Assembly: GCA_002354135.1 (NCBI GenBank)
Contig: DEKZ01000049.1
Location: 1 to 16,803, forward strand
Source of the DNA: Massilia sp. UBA2709
GTDB taxonomy: Bacteria; Pseudomonadota; Gammaproteobacteria; Burkholderiales; Burkholderiaceae_D
Direction of reading: 5' to 3'
DNA: 16,803 nt
The translations under genes were made by a program, and so were the position numbers. Below the pieces are notes generated by a model. The model searched no databases, had not been told where the DNA came from, and saw only the letters and a program-made list of their open reading frames with translations. Numbering within the stretch: position 1 is the first letter of the stretch; each line of letters opens with the position of its first letter. This document shows, piece by piece, positions 14,387 through 16,803 of the stretch.

Positions 14387-14480
14387 GGCATCGGAGCCGC
14401 CGCCATGGTGGCTTTTCGATCAGCGATGAGGCGTTCATTCGTTTCTTTTGAGCCCCCGGGCCACCCCGGGGGCTATTTTT
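14362..14480 (+). ncRNA. Candidate small RNA or regulated leader before the antiporter gene
   Basis: Between the phosphoesterase stop and the antiporter start there is a promoter-like island, then an imperfect stem-loop at 14390-14420 (ATCG pairing CGAT around AGCCGCC/GGTGGCT with one G-U pair and a gccat loop), then a single-stranded U-rich linker (14433-14449, gttcattcgtttctttt), then a strong intrinsic terminator. This order is that of Hfq-dependent small RNAs of about 100-120 bases. The alternative is the 5' leader of the antiporter gene, with the terminator as an attenuator. The 5' end is a guess. I do not recognise a known RNA family. Confidence 0.4.
14451..14480 (+). terminator. Strong rho-independent terminator
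   Basis: AGCCCCCGGG (14451-14460) pairs perfectly with CCCGGGGGCT (14465-14474) around the tetraloop CCAC and is followed by ATTTTT. It ends the phosphoesterase transcript or a small RNA, and any transcript entering the antiporter gene from upstream must pass it. A second, weaker hairpin follows at 14490-14505 (GCCACC/GGTGGC). Confidence 0.9.
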
Positions 14481-14549
14481 CGCGGGAGGGCCACCGCCCG
14501 GTGGCGCCGAAGGTGCATGTCATGCTCCCGCCCTTCCTGGAGGACACGC

Positions 14550-15734
14550 ATGCTTGACTACTCCGATCTCGGCTTGCAACTCGCCTGGCCGCTGGCGATG
14601 ACGCTGGCCTGGATGGCCGGCGAACTGATCTACCGCTGGACCGCGCTGCCGCGCATCGCCGTGTATGGCCTGGCCGGCTTCGTGTTCGGCAACCTGGCCG
14701 CCGGCTACCTGCCGCCGTCCGAAGCCAAGAATTTCATGCTGCTCGCGAACCTGGGTTTCGGCCTGATCCTGTTCGAACTGGGCTACCGCATCAACCTGCG
14801 CTGGCTGCGCAACAATCCCTGGATCGTCGCGACCTCGCTGCTGGAAGCGGCCTGCACCTTCGCCGCGGTCTACCTGGTCGCCCACCTGTGCGGCATGGAG
14901 CGCCTGCCGGCCGCGCTGACGGCCTCGCTGGCCATGTCGAGCTCGCCGGCGGGCCTCTTGCGTGTGCTGAACGAGCAGGGCGCCGCCGGCCAGGTCACCG
15001 AGCGCGCCATGCACCTGACCGCGCTGAACTGCGTGATGGCGGTGTTCACCTTCAATATCGTGGTCGGCATCGGCGTGTTCCAGACCTCGGGCGACATCGC
15101 CCACGCGGCCGGCAGCAGCCTCCTGGTGCTGGCCGCCTCCGCCGGGCTGGGCGCGCTGTTCGGCGCCCTGGTGCCGCTCTGGCTGCGCATGATCGACGCC
15201 TCGCGCGACGGCACCCTGGCCTTCGCGCTGGCGGTGGTCCTGCTGGTCGCGATCACCTCGGTGCTGCCTCTGTCGCCGGTGCTGGCGGCGCTGACCTTCG
15301 GCCTGGTGGCGCGCCACCGCCGCATTTCGCTCAGCCCCGCGCAGCGCAACTTCGGCGTGCTGGGCGACCTGCTGACGGTGCTGATGTTCTTCTTCGTCGC
15401 CACCAAGGTCCAGGTCGAGCACGTCAGCGGCGGCATTGCCCTGGGCCTGCTGCTGGTGCTGGTGCGCGCCGTCGTGAAGGTGGCGGTCTGCACCCTGTTC
15501 GCGCGCGTGTCCGGCATTTCGGCGCGCAAGGGGGCGCTGTCGGGCCTGGCGCTCACGCCGATGGCCGTGTTCGCGATCATCCTGATGGAGCAGACCCGCT
15601 GGATCGGCGTCGACCTGTTCGACAGCCTGGCGCCGCTGGCCGCCGTGATGCTGCTGCTCGACGTTGCCGGCCCCATCCTGACCCAGCGCGCCGTCGTCTG
15701 GGCCAACGAAACCCGAAGCGGAAAGGAGTCCTGA
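14550..15734 (+). CDS. CPA2-like cation:proton antiporter, membrane domain only
   Basis: An integral membrane protein of the Na+/H+ exchanger (Kef/CPA2) fold, expected to exchange a monovalent cation for protons. The 394 residues are nearly all membrane helices (about twelve), without the TrkA-N/RCK domain that regulates KefB and KefC. Family signs are LANLGFGLILFELGYRINLRWL (start 65), the unwound-helix region LAMSSSPAGLLRVLNE (127-142), the loop after helix 9 (VARHRRISLSP) and GALSGLALTPMAVFAI (328-343). The acidic pair used for ion binding in CPA2 antiporters is not seen: the helix expected to carry it reads ALNCVMAVFTFN (158-169). Transport may therefore differ or be lost. The start at 14550 has GGAGG seven bases upstream; an in-frame TTG at 14448 lies inside the terminator and is unlikely. 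The YbdK gene follows one base after the stop. Confidence 0.8.
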   Translation: MLDYSDLGLQLAWPLAMTLAWMAGELIYRWTALPRIAVYGLAGFVFGNLAAGYLPPSEAKNFMLLANLGFGLILFELGYRINLRWLRNNPWIVATSLLEAACTFAAVYLVAHLCGMERLPAALTASLAMSSSPAGLLRVLNEQGAAGQVTERAMHLTALNCVMAVFTFNIVVGIGVFQTSGDIAHAAGSSLLVLAASAGLGALFGALVPLWLRMIDASRDGTLAFALAVVLLVAITSVLPLSPVLAALTFGLVARHRRISLSPAQRNFGVLGDLLTVLMFFFVATKVQVEHVSGGIALGLLLVLVRAVVKVAVCTLFARVSGISARKGALSGLALTPMAVFAIILMEQTRWIGVDLFDSLAPLAAVMLLLDVAGPILTQRAVVWANETRSGKES

Positions 15735-15735
15735 G

Positions 15736-16803
15736 ATGGCACTCGAACGATTCGCCCAATCGCAGACGCTTACCATGGGCGTCGAGCTGGAGCTGCAGCT
15801 GGTCAGCCTGTCGGACTTCGACCTGGTCGCGGCGTCCCCGGACATGCTGGAACTGCTGGGACGCGCGCCGTTTCCGGGGAACGTGACGCCCGAGATCACC
15901 GAGAGCATGATCGAGATTAACTCGAGCGTGCACACCCACCACGGCGAACTGCTGCAGGAATTGCGCCAGATCCGCGACACCCTGCTGCGCGCCGGCGATA
16001 CGCTCAACGTCGGCGTCTGCGGCGGCGGCACCCATCCCTTCCAGCAGTGGTCGCAGCGCAAGATCTTCTCGAAGCCGCGCTTCCGGGAGGTCTCGGCCCT
16101 GTACGGCTACCTGGCCAAGCAGTTCACGGTGTTCGGCCAGCACGTGCACATCGGCTGCGGCTCGGGCGACGAGGCCCTGTTCCTGCTGCATGCGCTGAAC
16201 CGCTACATCCCGCATTTCATCGCCCTGTCGAGCTCATCGCCCTTCCTGCAGGGCAGCGACACCCGCTTCAATTCGGCGCGCCTGAACTCCGTGTTCGCCT
16301 TCCCGCTGTCGGGCCGGGCGCCTTTCCTGCTGAGCTGGGAAGCCTTCGAGCGCGACTATTTCACGCGCATGGAAAACACCGGCATCGTGAAGAGCATGAA
16401 GGACTTCTACTGGGACCTGCGGCCGAAGCCCGAATACGGCACCATCGAGCTGCGGGTCTGCGACACGCCGCTGACGGTGGAGCGCGCGGCGGCGCTGGCC
16501 TGCTACCTGCAGGCGCTGTGCCGGCACCTGCTCGAGCGGAACGAAGCGCCGCCCCGCGAAGACGACTACCTGGTCTACAACTACAACCGCTTCCAGGCCT
16601 GCCGCTTCGGCCTGGACGGCACCCTGGTGCACCCGCAGAGCCACGAGACGATCTCGCTGCGCGAGGACATCCTGACGACGCTGCGCCACCTCGAGCCGCA
16701 TGCGCGCGCGCTGGGCAGCGAAGCGGCGCTCGAGCATCTGTACAACGAGACCCATACCGGCAGCGACGCCGCCTTCCTGCGCGCGGCCCACGAGCGCGGC
16801 GGC
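15736..16803 (+). CDS. ybdK: Carboxylate-amine ligase, YbdK/GCS2 family; 3' end cut by the window
   Basis: An ATP-dependent ligase of the glutamate-cysteine ligase 2 family. E. coli YbdK has weak gamma-glutamyl-cysteine ligase activity and its true substrate is not settled. The 356 codons seen are open to the window edge; E. coli YbdK has 372 residues, so little is missing. Family motifs are MGVELELQLV (14-23), ITESMIEINSS (54-64), GGGTHPF (96-102), GQHVHIG (134-140), SSSSPFLQGSDTRFNSARLN (start 175) and YGTIELRVCDTP (234-245), which together hold the metal-binding glutamates and the nucleotide site. The start at 15736 has GGAG eight bases upstream. It begins one base after the antiporter stop, so the two genes are almost certainly co-transcribed. 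That pairing suggests a role in a peptide-like or thiol osmoprotectant or stress metabolite, which is inference. Confidence 0.92.
   Translation, partial: MALERFAQSQTLTMGVELELQLVSLSDFDLVAASPDMLELLGRAPFPGNVTPEITESMIEINSSVHTHHGELLQELRQIRDTLLRAGDTLNVGVCGGGTHPFQQWSQRKIFSKPRFREVSALYGYLAKQFTVFGQHVHIGCGSGDEALFLLHALNRYIPHFIALSSSSPFLQGSDTRFNSARLNSVFAFPLSGRAPFLLSWEAFERDYFTRMENTGIVKSMKDFYWDLRPKPEYGTIELRVCDTPLTVERAAALACYLQALCRHLLERNEAPPREDDYLVYNYNRFQACRFGLDGTLVHPQSHETISLREDILTTLRHLEPHARALGSEAALEHLYNETHTGSDAAFLRAAHERGG

Noticed and set aside
14405..14557. A 50-codon frame, ATG at 14405, through the terminator to just after the antiporter start
   Set aside because: It crosses a strong intrinsic terminator hairpin, has no Shine-Dalgarno sequence, and its ATG lies in the loop of a stem. 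A leader peptide cannot be fully excluded but nothing supports it.

Overview
This is a GC-rich window from a betaproteobacterium. Gene content and wording (a cyoABCD operon ending in SURF1 and a RegB/RegA pair, a ZIP transporter with LDGIPES, a DUF5710 protein, a CPA2 antiporter next to a YbdK ligase) point to the Oxalobacteraceae, most like Massilia, Telluria or Janthinobacterium. That placement is inference. I see no insertion sequence, prophage, CRISPR array, tRNA or rRNA, and most of the window reads as ordinary chromosome.

Layout. 1-1317 (-): an MHS-family MFS transporter whose 3' end is cut by the window. 1318-1459: a divergent intergenic region. 1460-8263 (+): a compact seven-gene operon made of cyoA, cyoB, cyoC, cyoD, a SURF1 gene, a RegB-type sensor kinase and a RegA-type regulator; every junction from cyoB onward overlaps. 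8264-8453: a convergent intergenic region holding a REP-like pair of inverted repeats. 8454-8780 (-): a small DUF5710 protein with a coding-like continuation in the +1 frame beyond its stop. 9037-11451 (+): a large-subunit KatE-type catalase followed by a hairpin. 11533-11982 (+): a small membrane protein of unknown function. 11992-12753 (-): a ZIP-family metal transporter. 12937-14328 (+): a lipoprotein metallophosphoesterase. 14329-14549: an AT-rich patch, a structured stem, a U-rich linker and a strong intrinsic terminator, which could be an sRNA or a regulated leader. 14550-15734 (+): a short CPA2-like antiporter without a cytoplasmic regulatory domain. 15736 to the window end (+): a YbdK/GCS2 carboxylate-amine ligase, cut at its 3' end.

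How the genes work together. The main operon joins a proton-pumping quinol oxidase, a heme-insertion helper of the SURF1 family, and a two-component system whose kinase carries the quinone-binding heptapeptide and redox-cysteine position of RegB. The terminal oxidase and a candidate sensor of its own substrate pool (ubiquinone) are therefore transcribed together. SURF1 is present and a cyoE heme O synthase is absent from the cluster, so whether the enzyme is a bo3 or a ba3 oxidase is open. Downstream are stress and homeostasis genes: catalase, metal transport, phosphoesterase, antiporter and ligase.

I found no clearly new multi-gene system. The best leads are the SURF1-quinol oxidase-RegBA operon, the CTT-TGA site and coding-like +1 continuation of the DUF5710 gene, the sRNA-like or leader element before the antiporter, and the atypical ion-site residues in the antiporter and the ZIP protein.
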